39,986 nt of DNA from Ruminococcus sp. (GCA_020024635.1 JAHHTL010000020.1:1-39986), one strand, 5' to 3'; shown: positions 25,667-35,266, numbered from the stretch's first letter. Notes: generated by a model from the sequence alone, not told the origin. Numbers and translations are program-made.

Positions 25667-27004
25667 TTAAATAAATTTCTTTTTTATAATCATTTGCACC
25701 AAATCATCATTTGTTTTCGTCTGAGAAAACATCGTAATTAAGTTATCCACTGCTTCCTCTGCTTTTAATCCATTCAATGCTCTTCGAATAATATAAACCG
25801 CTTCTTGTTCTTCCTTTGCCAACAATAAATTTTCATTTCTAGTACCGGATTTTAGAATGTCAATGGCTGGAAACACTCTTTTTTCTTGTAATTTTCTATC
25901 GAGTACCAATTCCATGTTACCGGTTCCTTTAAATTCCTCGTACACAACATCATCCATTTTACTTCCGGTATCCACTAATGCAGTTGCAAGTATTGTAAGG
26001 CTCCCGCCTTCGCGCATATTTCTTGCAGCTCCAAAAAACCGTTTTGGCATATGAAGTGCAGCTGGATCTAGACCTCCTGAGAGCGTTCTGCCTGATGGTG
26101 GAACCGTTAAATTGTACGCCCTTGCCAGTCTTGTGATGCTGTCCAGTAAAATAGTGACATCTTTTCCGTGTTCTACCAAACGTTTTGCACGTTCAATTAC
26201 CATCTCTGAAACTCGTTTATGATGCTCCGGCAATTCATCAAATGTGGAATAGATCACTTCCACATTCTCACCTGTAATCGCCTCTTTGATATCCGTAACT
26301 TCTTCTGGTCGTTCATCTATCAATAAAATTAAAATGTGCATCTTAGGATTTTTCTTTTGAATAGAAAGTGCTATCTGTTTTAATAGTGTCGTTTTTCCGG
26401 CTTTAGGCGGCGAAACAATCATTCCCCTTTGCCCTTTTCCAATTGGCGATAACAAATCCACAATTCTCATAGCCGTACTACTTCCTGGCGTTTCGAGACG
26501 GAGACGTTGATCCGGAAAAACAGGAGTCAAATCCTCAAAACTCGGTCTGCGTGCTGCAACTGATGGTTTCATCCCATTTATAGAAGAAACAAATAACAAG
26601 GCGCTAAACTTTTCAGCCTGGGATTTTACTCTCTTATTTCCCGCAATGATATCTCCCGTTTTTAAATTGAATCTTCGGATCTGGGATGGAGAAACGTAAA
26701 CATCATTCTCCCCCGGTAAATAATTGGCACTGCGGATAAAGCCATACCCATCTTGAAGTACTTCAAGGATACCATTTGCCATTTCCCCGCTGTCAAGTTG
26801 ATCAAAATCAGCTCCTTCTTTCTTTTCTTTCATTTCCTCTTTTACTTCTTCTTTTACTTCTTCTCTATTATCTTTTTCATCCTGAGCAAGCATAGCATCA
26901 ATCAGTTCCCCTTTTTTTAAATTGGAAACTCCTTTCATATGACGAGCTTTTGCAAGTTCTTTCAATGTTGTTAGAGGAAGTGTCTCATATTTTTCTCTTG
27001 TCAT
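25667..27004 (-). CDS. rho: Transcription termination factor Rho
   Basis: A 445-residue hexameric RNA helicase. It has an N-terminal Rho-N helical domain (about 1-42), a charged linker (about 43-65, EEVKEE repeated), an RNA-binding OB domain (about 73-145, GILEVLQDGYGFIR), then the ATPase with Walker A PPKAGKTT (199-206), LIDERPEEV, Walker B VTILLDSITR and the R-loop region. Complete and apparently active. AAAGGA precedes the ATG. It is the first gene of the leftward cluster. Confidence 0.98.
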   Translation of the reverse strand: MTREKYETLPLTTLKELAKARHMKGVSNLKKGELIDAMLAQDEKDNREEVKEEVKEEMKEKKEGADFDQLDSGEMANGILEVLQDGYGFIRSANYLPGENDVYVSPSQIRRFNLKTGDIIAGNKRVKSQAEKFSALLFVSSINGMKPSVAARRPSFEDLTPVFPDQRLRLETPGSSTAMRIVDLLSPIGKGQRGMIVSPPKAGKTTLLKQIALSIQKKNPKMHILILLIDERPEEVTDIKEAITGENVEVIYSTFDELPEHHKRVSEMVIERAKRLVEHGKDVTILLDSITRLARAYNLTVPPSGRTLSGGLDPAALHMPKRFFGAARNMREGGSLTILATALVDTGSKMDDVVYEEFKGTGNMELVLDRKLQEKRVFPAIDILKSGTRNENLLLAKEEQEAVYIIRRALNGLKAEEAVDNLITMFSQTKTNDDLVQMIIKKKFI

Positions 27005-27125
27005 AGTTTTCCTTTCTACAAATGGATCTCGCTGTCCTGTAATTAATTTCTATATAAAATTTTCATTTCATCTTTGGGAATCTGTGTCAGAAACGACTTT
27101 TAGATATTTCTTAAATACATTTTGT

Positions 27126-27154
27126 ATTATACAACATCTCTTTGGAAATGGAAA
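27126..27154 (-). promoter_or_regulatory. Candidate rho promoter
   Basis: On the minus strand, TTTCCA (27149-27154), a 17-nt spacer and a perfect TATAAT (27126-27131). It leaves a leader of about 115 nt before rho. Rho genes are often autoregulated through such leaders; nothing specific is visible here. Confidence 0.5.
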
Positions 27155-27180
27155 GGGAAATATTCCATACATTTGTCCCC

Positions 27181-27209
27181 TTGCACGAAATTTCTATCAG
27201 TGTTATGAT
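27181..27209 (+). promoter_or_regulatory. Promoter of the radical SAM - DUF4364 operon
   Basis: TTGCAC (27181-27186), a 17-nt spacer and TATGAT (27204-27209). Transcription would start near 27216, 30 nt before the ATG at 27246. Confidence 0.65.
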
Positions 27210-27245
27210 AATCAGCAGAAAAACATATACATAGAAAGGATTTTT

Positions 27246-28172
27246 ATGAACCGCTGGGAAGAAAAAAGATACCACTCCATGGATTACGATCTTAAAAAAA
27301 TCTACGGAGAAAAAATTTATAAAATTACGCTTGATGGTGGTATGAGTTGTCCAAATAGAGATGGCACCATTGGGAAAGGTGGTTGTATCTTCTGTAGTGC
27401 CCATGGATCGGGAGATTTCGCTGGGTCTCGTGAATTATCAATCCGAGAGCAATTACAAAAAGGAAAGCAAGATTTAAACAGCAAACGTCCTGTCCATTCT
27501 TATATTGCATATTTTCAAGCTTTTACAAACACCTACGCACCAGTTGAATATTTACGAAAAATATTTCTGGAAGCCATTACGGATGATGATGTAAAGATTT
27601 TATCTATAGCCACAAGACCAGACTGCCTTGGTCCTGATGTTCTTACATTGTTAGAGGAACTTTCCAAAATCAAACCGATATGGATAGAGCTTGGACTTCA
27701 AACAATACACGAAGATACTGCCCGATTTATCCGAAGAGGTTATGAGCTTTCTGTCTTTGAAGAAGCAGTGCAAAATCTACGCCAGATTGGTGTCTCTGTT
27801 ATTGTTCATACCATTTTGTTTCTTCCAAACGAGACACAAGAACAGATGCTAGAAACCATTGATTTTCTAAACCATTGCGACATTCAAGGAATAAAATTAC
27901 AACTGCTGCATATTTTGAAACAGACTAGGTTAGCAAATCTATACGAAAAAGCTCCCTTCTTTGTTCCTGATATGATGGAATACATAGAATTTGTTGGAAA
28001 ATGTATTTCTCATCTGAACCCAGAAATTTCCATTCATCGACTCACTGGAGATGGACCGGAAGATCTTTTAATTGCCCCACTATGGTCTAGCAACAAGCGA
28101 ACTGTATTAAACACACTGCATCGATATCTAAAAGAACAAGATATCTGGCAGGGAAAGGAGTATCATGCCTGA
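27246..28172 (+). CDS. Radical SAM protein, TIGR01212/YhcC family
   Basis: A 308-residue radical SAM enzyme. The 4Fe-4S ligands are C35, C47 and C50 in the family-specific C-x11-C-x2-C spacing (MSCPNRDGTIGKGGCIFC). Other family blocks are YFQAFTNTYAP, SIATRPDCL and WIELGLQT. The substrate is uncertain; the family is related to the Elp3-like branch. The frame is open further upstream (27084), but AAAGGA and homology-like length support 27246. It overlaps the next gene by 8 nt, so the two are coupled. Confidence 0.92.
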   Translation: MNRWEEKRYHSMDYDLKKIYGEKIYKITLDGGMSCPNRDGTIGKGGCIFCSAHGSGDFAGSRELSIREQLQKGKQDLNSKRPVHSYIAYFQAFTNTYAPVEYLRKIFLEAITDDDVKILSIATRPDCLGPDVLTLLEELSKIKPIWIELGLQTIHEDTARFIRRGYELSVFEEAVQNLRQIGVSVIVHTILFLPNETQEQMLETIDFLNHCDIQGIKLQLLHILKQTRLANLYEKAPFFVPDMMEYIEFVGKCISHLNPEISIHRLTGDGPEDLLIAPLWSSNKRTVLNTLHRYLKEQDIWQGKEYHA

Positions 28173-28677
28173 ATCATTTACACTTTACAAACTAATTGTA
28201 CTTTATATGTTAGAAAAAGTAGATTTCCCACTGACCACTTCACAAATTTCTGAGTTTATACTAGACAAGGAATATACTACCTATTTTAAATTGCAAAAAA
28301 CACTATCTGAAATGGTCGATTCTGGTCTTTTAAGAGTTGAAACGACGCATAACCGAACGTTGTATCACATTACAGAGGAAGGTTCTAAGACCATTCATTA
28401 CTTTACAAACAAAATATCTCCTGCAATTCAAAAAGATATCGATGATTTCCTTGTAGAGAAGAAATTTGAGCTAAAAGAAGAAGTTTCTATTAAATCCGAT
28501 TATTATCTAAATACAAATCATGAATTCGAAGTGTGCTGTCAGATTGTAGAAAATGGTTTCAGCCTGATCGACTTGAAACTAACTGTTCCTACAGAAGTCG
28601 AAGCTGAAACCATTGCAAATAACTGGAATACTGTCAGTCAGGACTTATATTCTTTCATTCTGTCTAAGTTGCTCTAA
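28165..28677 (+). CDS. DUF4364 protein, probable winged-helix regulator
   Basis: A 170-residue protein matching DUF4364. Residues about 5-75 look like a winged helix (LYMLEKVDFPLTTSQISEFI, then a wing around TTHNRTLYHITEEG). The C-terminal half (about 85-170) is alpha/beta with no catalytic motif. It may be a DNA-binding regulator; its target is unknown. It overlaps the radical SAM gene by 8 nt at its start. Its last 33 nt also encode, antisense, the C-terminal end of the convergent rarA. Confidence 0.85.
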   Translation: MPESFTLYKLIVLYMLEKVDFPLTTSQISEFILDKEYTTYFKLQKTLSEMVDSGLLRVETTHNRTLYHITEEGSKTIHYFTNKISPAIQKDIDDFLVEKKFELKEEVSIKSDYYLNTNHEFEVCCQIVENGFSLIDLKLTVPTEVEAETIANNWNTVSQDLYSFILSKLL

Positions 28678-29970
28678 ATGTTCCTTTATTTTCTTTTCAT
28701 ATCCCAATGTGCCAGGTTCATAGAATCTGGCATTTTTTATTTCTTCCGGAAGATATTGCTGCTCTACATAGTGATTAGGATAATCGTGTGCATACTTGTA
28801 TCCCACTCCATGTCCTAGTTTCTGTGCTCCTTTGTAATGTGCATCCTGAAGATGAGAGGGAATTGTTGTTTTATGATGCTTCACTGTATCCATTGCAGAC
28901 AATATTGCTTGATAAGAAGCATTACTTTTTGGTGCGGAAGCAATATATGTCACTGCCTGCGCCAAAATAATCTGTGACTCAGGCATTCCAATCCGCTCTA
29001 CAGCCTGTGCTGCTGCCACGGCAACACTAAGCGCCATCGGATCTGCATTTCCAACATCTTCCGATGCACTAATCATAATCCTTCTTGCAATAAACTTTAC
29101 ATCTTCTCCCGCATAAAGCATCTTTGCGAGATAAAACACTGCTGCATCAGGATCCGATCCACGCATACTTTTAATAAATGCAGAAATTGTATCATAATGG
29201 TTGTCTCCACCTTTGTCGTAACGTACAACTCTCTTTTGAATGCATTCTTGTGCAACTTGCAGTGTGATATGTATTTTCCCATCCTCACTTCGATTGGTTG
29301 TAAGCACACCAAGTTCTACCGCGTTTAACGCATTTCTTGCATCGCCACCGGAAACATCTGCCAAAAATTCCAATGCATCTTCGTCAATCTTTGCTTGAAA
29401 ACTTCCCATTCCTTTGATATCATCTTTGATTGCTCTTTTAATAAGTATTTTTATATCGTCTTTACTGAGAGTTTTTAACTCAAAAACACTAGATCTTGAG
29501 ATTAACGCGCCATTCACTTCAAAATACGGATTTTCTGTTGTTGCTCCTATTAAGGTGATGGTTCCATCTTCTACATACGGAAGTAAATAATCTTGCTGCC
29601 CTTTATTGAATCTGTGAATCTCGTCTATAAAAAGTATGGTCTTTTTATGATACATGCCTAAAAGATCCTTTGCTTGCTTTACCACTTCTTCCATATCTTT
29701 TTTTCCAGCAATAGTGGCATTGATTTGCTGAAATGATGCACTTGTTGTATTCGCAATCACTTTGGCAAGCGTCGTCTTCCCCGTACCTGGAGGTCCATAA
29801 AAAATAAGTGATCCTAATTTATCTGCTTGAATCGCTCGATATAAAAGCTTATCTTTCCCGATAATGTGCTGTTGCCCTACCACTTCCTCTAACGTTTCTG
29901 GACGCATTCTTGAAGCAAGTGGTGCTTCGCTTTCTTTTCTTGTTTCTCTCATATATTCAAATAAATCCAT
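28645..29970 (-). CDS. rarA: Replication-associated recombination protein A (AAA+ ATPase)
   Basis: A 441-residue RarA/MgsA/WRNIP1-family clamp-loader-like ATPase acting at stalled replication forks. It has Walker A GPPGTGKT (59-66), Walker B FIDEIHRF (114-121), sensor 1 GATTENP and a C-terminal tetramerisation domain (SDPDAAVFYLAKML, then YKYAHDYPNHYVEQQYLP). AAGGAG lies 8 nt before the ATG. It is the last gene of the deacetylase-tcdA-YitT-rarA cluster, 31 nt after the YitT-like gene. The gene ends inside DUF4364 on the opposite strand. Confidence 0.97.
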   Translation of the reverse strand: MDLFEYMRETRKESEAPLASRMRPETLEEVVGQQHIIGKDKLLYRAIQADKLGSLIFYGPPGTGKTTLAKVIANTTSASFQQINATIAGKKDMEEVVKQAKDLLGMYHKKTILFIDEIHRFNKGQQDYLLPYVEDGTITLIGATTENPYFEVNGALISRSSVFELKTLSKDDIKILIKRAIKDDIKGMGSFQAKIDEDALEFLADVSGGDARNALNAVELGVLTTNRSEDGKIHITLQVAQECIQKRVVRYDKGGDNHYDTISAFIKSMRGSDPDAAVFYLAKMLYAGEDVKFIARRIMISASEDVGNADPMALSVAVAAAQAVERIGMPESQIILAQAVTYIASAPKSNASYQAILSAMDTVKHHKTTIPSHLQDAHYKGAQKLGHGVGYKYAHDYPNHYVEQQYLPEEIKNARFYEPGTLGYEKKIKEHLEQLRQNERI

Positions 29971-30001
29971 CTACAATCTCCTTTTTCATCTTTCCAAACT
30001 T

Positions 30002-30841
30002 TTAATTCCATTGTCCAATCACTTCATTTACTGTTGAAACCGTTACAAATATGTTTGTATGATTGTGATGAAGATAATTTAACAACTGTTTGTATTCTTG
30101 TTGAGACAAAATCGTTACTAATTCCGTCTGTTTTTTTCCACCATAAGCGCCTTGAGCCTCATATTTCGTCACTCCTCTGTGCAATTCATTCATAATATAA
30201 GACTCAATGACCACATACTCTTGGGAAAGAATACAGACACGTTTGCGTTTATTAAATCCATCAATAAAATAATCCACTGCAATTCCATTTGCATACGTTC
30301 CTAAAATTCCTATGATCAAAGTAGGCACATCATAAACCAAAATAGAAGTAAGCGCAGTCACAATTCCAATCATCATCACGGCCTTTCCCAGTTCTAAATG
30401 TGTTAATTTATTCACAACTTTCGCCAGAATATCCAATCCTCCAGAGGAAGCATTTACATGAAACAAAAGTGCTTGTCCAAGTCCAGCAACAAGGATGTAT
30501 GCCACTAAATCAAACACAATATTCCCTGTAACCGAACCAGCATTTGGAGCAAGTTGTTCAAAAATCCACAGAAAAATAGGAAGAAGCATGGAAGTATACA
30601 CTGTTTTTGCCCCAAAATCTTTCCCCACAACCATAAATCCAATCACCAATAAAACTCCATTCAATGCAAATGTGAGTACAGAAATAGAAATGGGCATCAT
30701 CTGTGATAATACCAACGCTAAACCTGAAACACTCCCTATCACAATTCCACTTGAAATCATAAAAAAGTACACGGCTGCCGAAACAATTGCCATGGCAATA
30801 GTTATCATCATATATTCTCTTACTTTTTGATTTTTTCTCAT
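30002..30841 (-). CDS. YitT/DUF161 family membrane protein with DUF2179 domain
   Basis: A 279-residue membrane protein. About five or six helices lie in residues 10-200 (for example 11-35, 50-74, 80-95, 107-127, 150-190). A soluble DUF2179 domain forms the last 80 residues (VCILSQEYVVIESYIMNELHRGVTKYEAQGAYGG is its start region, here described by position 200-233). Firmicutes carry many such paralogues; their function is unclear. GGGAG precedes the ATG. It sits between tcdA (27 nt gap) and rarA (31 nt gap), probably one transcript. Confidence 0.88.
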   Translation of the reverse strand: MRKNQKVREYMMITIAMAIVSAAVYFFMISSGIVIGSVSGLALVLSQMMPISISVLTFALNGVLLVIGFMVVGKDFGAKTVYTSMLLPIFLWIFEQLAPNAGSVTGNIVFDLVAYILVAGLGQALLFHVNASSGGLDILAKVVNKLTHLELGKAVMMIGIVTALTSILVYDVPTLIIGILGTYANGIAVDYFIDGFNKRKRVCILSQEYVVIESYIMNELHRGVTKYEAQGAYGGKKQTELVTILSQQEYKQLLNYLHHNHTNIFVTVSTVNEVIGQWN

Positions 30842-30868
30842 ACTCTTCTCCCTACTTTATCCTAAACT

Positions 30869-31597
30869 TTATTGAACTCCGGAAAGTTCTCGAATCACAT
30901 ATCCTGCAATTAAAATTCCTGCTACCGGAGGTACAAAAGAAACGCTGCCTGGAATCTGACGCCTTGCCCCTTTGTCTTCTCCTGTATCTTTTCCGGAAAT
31001 ATTAAGTGGTTTTTCCTTGGAATAAAGTACATTTAAATGAAATATTCCTCGCCCTTTTAATTCTTTTCTCATCACTTTACACAAGGGACAAACACTGGTT
31101 TTTGAAAGGTCTGTAATCTCAAACAACTCTGGATGCAGTTTGTTTCCTGTTCCCATGCTACTAATGATTGGAATTTCCTCTCTGACCGCCAGTTCCACCA
31201 GTGCAAGTTTTGTGGTAACTGTGTCAATTGCATCTATAATGTAATCTGGTTTTTCAACAAACAACTCCTGAAAGTTATCTGGAAGCACAAAGATTTCATG
31301 GGTTTCTACTTTTATCGTAGGATCAATATCTTTGATTCGCTCTTTCATAACTTCTGTTTTATATTTTCCAATCGTACTATGAAACGCAATAGACTGTCTA
31401 TTGATATTTGTTAAAGAGACGGTATCATTATCAATCAAAATCAGTTTTCCAACTCCACTTCGTGCAAGTGCGTCTACACAGTGAGAACCAACCCCTCCTA
31501 TTCCAAATATCATTACCGTTGCATTTTTTAGTTTTTGTATCCCTTCTTCTCCTAACAAAAGTTCTGCTCTTGAATACTCATTTATTTTTTTGCTCAT
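30869..31597 (-). CDS. tcdA: tRNA threonylcarbamoyladenosine dehydratase (E1-like)
   Basis: A 242-residue ThiF/E1-like enzyme that cyclises t6A at tRNA position 37 to ct6A. The ATP site is GIGGVGSH (32-39), with IDNDTVSLTNINRQ and the CPLC pair later. The overall shape fits TcdA/CsdL rather than MoeB or ThiF, which carry sulfur-carrier partners. The frame opens 4 codons earlier at a GTG; GGAGG within that stretch makes the ATG at 31597 the start. It lies 29 nt after the deacetylase gene, probably in the same operon. Confidence 0.9.
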   Translation of the reverse strand: MSKKINEYSRAELLLGEEGIQKLKNATVMIFGIGGVGSHCVDALARSGVGKLILIDNDTVSLTNINRQSIAFHSTIGKYKTEVMKERIKDIDPTIKVETHEIFVLPDNFQELFVEKPDYIIDAIDTVTTKLALVELAVREEIPIISSMGTGNKLHPELFEITDLSKTSVCPLCKVMRKELKGRGIFHLNVLYSKEKPLNISGKDTGEDKGARRQIPGSVSFVPPVAGILIAGYVIRELSGVQ

Positions 31598-31626
31598 TTT
31601 TTCCTCCACAAACGAAACTACTGTCT

Positions 31627-32355
31627 TTAATCCATTATAAGCTGTTCCACCGTCACAAATTCATATCCTCTTTTCTTTAAGATATCAATCATCTCCAACG
31701 CAGCCTCTACCGAACTATCGTAACAATCATGTAATAGAATAATATCATTTTCTTTTACCTGCGTCACTACTTTATTCACAATTTCTTCTTTGTTACTGGT
31801 ATCCCAATCTCTTGGATCCACCGTCCATAAGATTGGAATCACCGATAAATATTTTTCCAAGTTTTTATCCCATGCTCCATAAGGCGGTCGAAAATAACCT
31901 GATTTTTCTCCTGTGATTTCTTCAATCAGATTTTCTGTATTTTTAATTTCACGAATTGCTTCTTCTGTTGTGAGTTTGGGAATTTCTAAATGATGATAGG
32001 TATGATTTCCAATAAGATGTCCTTCTTTATACATTCTTCGGACAATTTCTTTCGCTTCTTCTGTCTCCATGTTTTGCCCTAATAAAAAAAAGGTTGCTTT
32101 TACATTTCTTTTCTTTAATCCATCCAATAATCGAGGGGTATGGACTATATTCGGTCCATCGTCAAATGTAATCGCTATTTTCGGTTTTTCCATCTGACTT
32201 TCACAGACATATGCCTTCGCATGAGGATAACTCACTTCTTTTTCCTGCATTTTTTCTTTTCCTTTTTTCATAAGCAATGGCTCTGAAAAAACAAGTCCTA
32301 CAAGCAATATCATAAATACAATCTGCAGGCAGTGTATGTAATTTGTTAACTTCAT
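31627..32355 (-). CDS. Polysaccharide deacetylase (NodB domain), membrane-anchored
   Basis: A 242-residue protein with an N-terminal membrane anchor or signal (about 8-24, IHCLQIVFMILLVGLVFS) and an extracellular NodB domain. Motifs are TFDDG (63-67), H118-T-Y-H-H122 for the metal, and RPPYG (156-160). It likely removes acetyl groups from peptidoglycan or another surface polysaccharide. The frame continues 40 codons upstream, but GGAGAG places the start at 32355, where the membrane anchor begins. It is the first gene of the leftward cluster and divergent from galK. Confidence 0.9.
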   Translation of the reverse strand: MKLTNYIHCLQIVFMILLVGLVFSEPLLMKKGKEKMQEKEVSYPHAKAYVCESQMEKPKIAITFDDGPNIVHTPRLLDGLKKRNVKATFFLLGQNMETEEAKEIVRRMYKEGHLIGNHTYHHLEIPKLTTEEAIREIKNTENLIEEITGEKSGYFRPPYGAWDKNLEKYLSVIPILWTVDPRDWDTSNKEEIVNKVVTQVKENDIILLHDCYDSSVEAALEMIDILKKRGYEFVTVEQLIMD

Positions 32356-32440
32356 TTTGCTCTCCACATACTTTACACATTTCGTTACAGTATATGAAAT
32401 TCTTACCACAATCATACTTTTATTTTTTGAACGATTATTA

Positions 32441-32469
32441 TGTACAATGCTTCTACTTTCAGTTATAAT
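32441..32469 (+). promoter_or_regulatory. galK-galT promoter
   Basis: TGTACA (32441-32446), a 17-nt spacer and a perfect TATAAT (32464-32469). The predicted start near 32476 gives a leader of about 48 nt. No catabolite-response or GalR-like operator is clear to me in the 168-nt divergent gap. Confidence 0.65.
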
Positions 32470-32523
32470 GGTCATGTATGAAATCTAATACAATTTTTTA
32501 TATATGAAAGCGAGGATCTGCAA

Positions 32524-33693
32524 ATGAAAGAGAAATTAACCACAAAATTTATAGAGTTGTTTGGCGATGCTGACAACACAGAATTCTTCTTTTCTCCCGG
32601 ACGTGTCAATCTTATTGGCGAACATACTGACTATAATGGCGGACACGTTTTTCCATGTGCACTGACTCTTGGTACATATGCGTTAGCAAGAAAACGTTCT
32701 GACAAAACTATGCATTTTTATTCCCTTAACCTTACCAACTTCGGTGTTGTTGAGGCATCTTTAGATGATCTAACCAACAAAAAAGAATATGGATGGGCAA
32801 ACTATCCTTTGGGAATTGTATGGGCATTCAAAGAACGTGGAGTAGAATTAGAAACTGGTTTTGATATGGTCATCTGGGGAAATATTCCAAATGGCTCTGG
32901 GCTCTCCTCCTCCGCTTCTTTGGAAGTGCTTACTGGGCTTGTTCTTACCAATTTATTTGATATCCACACCTTTGATATGGTTGATCTTGCTTTGATCGGT
33001 CAGCACTCTGAGAACAATTTCAATGGATGTAATTGTGGAATTATGGATCAGTTTGCAGTTGCTATGGGAAAAAAAGACCACGCTATTTTCCTTGATACTT
33101 CCGATTTAAGTTACGAATATGCACCGGTTATACTAGATAACGCAAAAATCATTATTACAAACAGCAAAGTAAAACATAGCCTTGTGGATTCCAAATACAA
33201 CGATCGTCGTCAAGAATGTGCAGACGCCCTTGCCGCTCTTCAAACAAAGCTTGATATTCCATCTTTAGGAGCACTGGATCTTGATACTTTCGAAGCAAAC
33301 AAAGATTTAATTAACGACCCGATAAAAATCAAACGCGCAAGACATGCCGTTGCTGAAAATCAGCGTACCATTGAAGCCGTAAAAGCGTTAAAAGAAGGAG
33401 ATCTTTCTCTTTTTGGAAAACTAATGAACCAATCTCACATTTCTCTTAGAGATGACTATGAAGTTTCCTGTGATGAGATCGATATTCTCGTTGATCTTGC
33501 ATGGTCTGTTCCAGGCGTAATTGGTTCAAGAATTACGGGCGGTGGTTTTGGTGGATGTACCGTAAGTATTGTGAAAACAGACGCCGTAGATACCTTTATC
33601 AAAACAGTTGGTTCAAAATACTTAGAAAACGTAGGTCACGAAGCTGAGTTCTATACTGTAGACATTGGAAACGGAGCTTGTAAATTAGACTAA
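32524..33693 (+). CDS. galK: Galactokinase
   Basis: A 389-residue GHMP kinase that makes galactose-1-phosphate from galactose and ATP, the first Leloir step. The galactokinase signature GRVNLIGEHTDYNGG is at 26-40, the ATP loop is NGSGLSSSAS, and ITGGGFGGCTVS is GHMP motif 3. Length is normal. GAGGA precedes the ATG. galT follows after 28 nt on the same strand. Confidence 0.98.
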   Translation: MKEKLTTKFIELFGDADNTEFFFSPGRVNLIGEHTDYNGGHVFPCALTLGTYALARKRSDKTMHFYSLNLTNFGVVEASLDDLTNKKEYGWANYPLGIVWAFKERGVELETGFDMVIWGNIPNGSGLSSSASLEVLTGLVLTNLFDIHTFDMVDLALIGQHSENNFNGCNCGIMDQFAVAMGKKDHAIFLDTSDLSYEYAPVILDNAKIIITNSKVKHSLVDSKYNDRRQECADALAALQTKLDIPSLGALDLDTFEANKDLINDPIKIKRARHAVAENQRTIEAVKALKEGDLSLFGKLMNQSHISLRDDYEVSCDEIDILVDLAWSVPGVIGSRITGGGFGGCTVSIVKTDAVDTFIKTVGSKYLENVGHEAEFYTVDIGNGACKLD

Positions 33694-33721
33694 AAAATAT
33701 TTATATAGGAGGATCAACGCA

Positions 33722-35212
33722 ATGCTAAGCGAAGCAATCAAAAAATTAGTCCAATATGGTATTTCCACTGGACTAACCCCAGAATGTGAACGAATTTATA
33801 CGACCAATCTTCTTTTGGACTGCTTTTCTGAAGAGGAATATGTAGACATAGACTGCGACCTTGACCATATTGTTTTAGAAGAGGTATTAAACCAGCTTCT
33901 AGAAGAAGCAGTGGAAAGAAACCTAATTGACGATAATATTGTAAGTAGAGATCTTTTTGACACAAAGTTAATGAACTGCCTGATGCCACGACCAGCGCAA
34001 GTTCAGCAAGAATTTTGGAATCGTTACAAAACTTCTCCAAAAGAAGCTACCGATTATTTCTATAAATTGAGTCAGGATAGCGATTATATTCGTAGATACC
34101 GTGTCTGTAAAGACCAAAAATGGACAGTTAATACAGACTATGGAGTGCTTGATATTACCATCAATCTTTCCAAACCGGAAAAAGATCCAAAAGCGATCGC
34201 TGCTGCACGAAATGCGAAAGCTTCTTCCTATCCAAATTGTCTTCTTTGCATGGAAAATGAAGGATATGCCGGACGCACAAATCACCCTGCTCGACACAAT
34301 CACCGAATTATGCCTATTACTGTAAACGATAGCGACTGGGGATTCCAGTATTCTCCTTATGTTTACTACAACGAGCACTGTATTGTTTTTAATGGACAGC
34401 ATGTTCCAATGAAGATTGAAAAAAATACGTTCCGGAAATTATTTGACTTCGTAAAATTATTTCCACACTATTTCCTTGGCTCCAACGCAGATCTCCCAAT
34501 TGTCGGTGGGTCTATTTTAAGTCACGATCATTTTCAGGGTGGTAATTACACCTTTGCCATGGCGAAAGCTCCATTTCTCAAAGAATTTACCATTGCTGGT
34601 TTTGAGGATGTAAAAGCTGGAATCGTAAAATGGCCACTTTCCGTTATTCGATTACAGGGAACCGATGAAACTCGCATTATTGAACTTGCCGATCATATCT
34701 TAAAGGCATGGCGAGGATACACCGATGAAAGTTCCTTTATCTTTTCCGAAACAGACGGACAACCACACAATACGATTACCCCAATTGCTAGAATGCATGG
34801 AGATCTATATGAATTAGACCTTACTCTTCGAAACAATATTACAACAAAAGAACATCCACTTGGTGTTTATCATCCTCATGCCAAGCTTCATCATATTAAG
34901 AAAGAAAACATTGGATTAATTGAAGTTATGGGACTTGCAGTCCTTCCTGCACGATTAAAAACTGAAATGGAACTTCTTGCCGAATATCTTTTAGAAGGAA
35001 AAGATATCAGAAGCAATGAGACACTTGAAAAACATGCAGATTGGGTAGAAGAATTTCTTCCTCAGTATGATCATCTCAACGCCCAAAATGTTCATTCTAT
35101 CCTTCAACAAGAAATCGGGAAGGTGTTCTGCCAAGTACTAGAAGATGCTGGGGTTTACAAATGCAACGAAGACGGACTTACTGCCTTCCAGAAATTTATT
35201 GATATCTTATAA
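33722..35212 (+). CDS. galT: UDP-glucose--hexose-1-phosphate uridylyltransferase, class II
   Basis: A 496-residue GalT of the Firmicutes class II type, longer than and distinct from the E. coli type. It exchanges UMP between UDP-glucose and galactose-1-phosphate. Histidine-rich blocks are RHNHRIMPI and SILSHDHFQGG; the latter is the likely uridylylation site. AGGAGG lies 9 nt before the ATG. With galK it forms a two-gene operon ending at the terminator at 35226-35261. No galE or galM is in the window. Confidence 0.97.
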   Translation: MLSEAIKKLVQYGISTGLTPECERIYTTNLLLDCFSEEEYVDIDCDLDHIVLEEVLNQLLEEAVERNLIDDNIVSRDLFDTKLMNCLMPRPAQVQQEFWNRYKTSPKEATDYFYKLSQDSDYIRRYRVCKDQKWTVNTDYGVLDITINLSKPEKDPKAIAAARNAKASSYPNCLLCMENEGYAGRTNHPARHNHRIMPITVNDSDWGFQYSPYVYYNEHCIVFNGQHVPMKIEKNTFRKLFDFVKLFPHYFLGSNADLPIVGGSILSHDHFQGGNYTFAMAKAPFLKEFTIAGFEDVKAGIVKWPLSVIRLQGTDETRIIELADHILKAWRGYTDESSFIFSETDGQPHNTITPIARMHGDLYELDLTLRNNITTKEHPLGVYHPHAKLHHIKKENIGLIEVMGLAVLPARLKTEMELLAEYLLEGKDIRSNETLEKHADWVEEFLPQYDHLNAQNVHSILQQEIGKVFCQVLEDAGVYKCNEDGLTAFQKFIDIL

Positions 35213-35225
35213 AAATGAATGCTAA

Positions 35226-35261
35226 AAAGGATATACTTCTTATCTCTAAAGTATATCCTTT
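35226..35261. terminator. Bidirectional terminator between galT and the flavin reductase gene
   Basis: AAAGGATATACTT and AAGTATATCCTTT form a perfect 13-bp stem with a 10-nt loop. T runs follow in both directions (ACTTTTTAT on plus, TTTTTAGC on minus), so it can serve both convergent units. Confidence 0.85.
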
Positions 35262-35266
35262 ACTTT

